From contig MEDY01000275.1 of assembly GCA_001724265.1 (NCBI GenBank), positions 19,715 to 83,714 on the forward strand: a stretch of 64,000 nt of DNA, given 5' to 3'. Positions 63,811-64,000 of this stretch are shown here, one piece after another. The stretch's first letter is position 1, and each line of letters begins with the position of its first letter. This stretch comes from Rhizaria sp. SCN 62-66. Lineage: Eukaryota; Rhizaria, unplaced. The notes beneath the pieces were generated by a model. That model made no database searches and had not been told where the DNA came from. It was given only the letters and a program-made list of their open reading frames with translations. Made by a program: the position numbers and the translations under genes.

Positions 63811-64000
63811 TTAGAAGCACTTGCGGTGGACGATGGTGGGGCCGGACTCGTCGTACTCCTGGCGGGTGACCCACATGGTCTGGAAGGTAGAGAGGTAGGC
63901 AAGAATGGAGCCACCGATCCAGACGGAGAACTTGCGCTCCGGGGGCGCGATGACCTTGATGTTCATCGACTGGGGAGCAAGGGCGGTGATCTCCTTGGAC
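63811..64000 (-). CDS. ACT1: Actin, C-terminal 62 residues (cut by the window edge)
   Basis: The minus strand encodes the highly conserved actin C-terminus, including [39 protein letters not shown] and [13 protein letters not shown], then TAA. The rest of the gene lies beyond 64000. Conventional actin rather than an actin-related protein is indicated by the exact HRKCF ending and the spacing. Actin polymerises into microfilaments in the cytoplasm. The [20 protein letters not shown] stretch is of the general protist/plant type and does not by itself place the organism. Confidence 0.98.
   Translation of the reverse strand, partial: SKEITALAPQSMNIKVIAPPERKFSVWIGGSILAYLSTFQTMWVTRQEYDESGPTIVHRKCF

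Overview
Nuclear DNA of a eukaryotic microbe. There are 16 protein genes on both strands, long intergenic spaces, GT...AG introns (about 110-380 bases) with GTACGT, GTAAGT or GTTAGT-type donors, and eukaryote-only families: actin, COA5/PET191, a mitochondrial P-protein, dihydropyrimidine dehydrogenase, RING and B-box proteins, a PH domain and an SF1 helicase. Genes are mostly very GC-rich with long alanine, glutamine, serine and glycine tracts; spacers are AT-rich. I cannot place the organism; an IFT139-like TPR protein would fit a flagellate. No tRNA, rRNA, transposon or CRISPR array was recognised.

Layout: GLDC (-), COA5 (+), purple acid phosphatase (+), TMEM184/OST-alpha-like giant membrane protein (-), DPYD (+), ankyrin protein (-), dephospho-CoA kinase with an apparent frameshift at a (CAG)30 tract (+), a 2,944-codon SF1 helicase (+), a B-box protein (+), a 3.8 kb gene-free stretch, a Gln/Ala-rich protein (-), an RNF141-like RING protein (+), a B-box/DUF2009 protein (-), a TPR-PH protein (-), a membrane protein (+), a coiled-coil protein (+) and the C-terminus of actin (-). 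Several pairs are head-to-head. The genes look like ordinary housekeeping and signalling genes, not one pathway.

Main observation: five genes contain in-frame TAG codons, eight in all (23986, 30775, 33681, 36264, 36507, 49437 on the minus strand, 58136, 62582). Coding continues in the same frame after each (only three codons after 58136). One lies inside the conserved DUF2009 region. No other gene ends in TAG: the 15 unambiguous stops are seven TAA and eight TGA. The simplest reading is that UAG is a sense codon here while UAA and UGA remain stops. The amino acid cannot be read from this window. Other observations are the (CAG)30 frameshift, a TTC21-like N-terminal half joined to a PH domain, lineage-specific insertions in conserved enzymes, and a perfect 38-bp palindrome.
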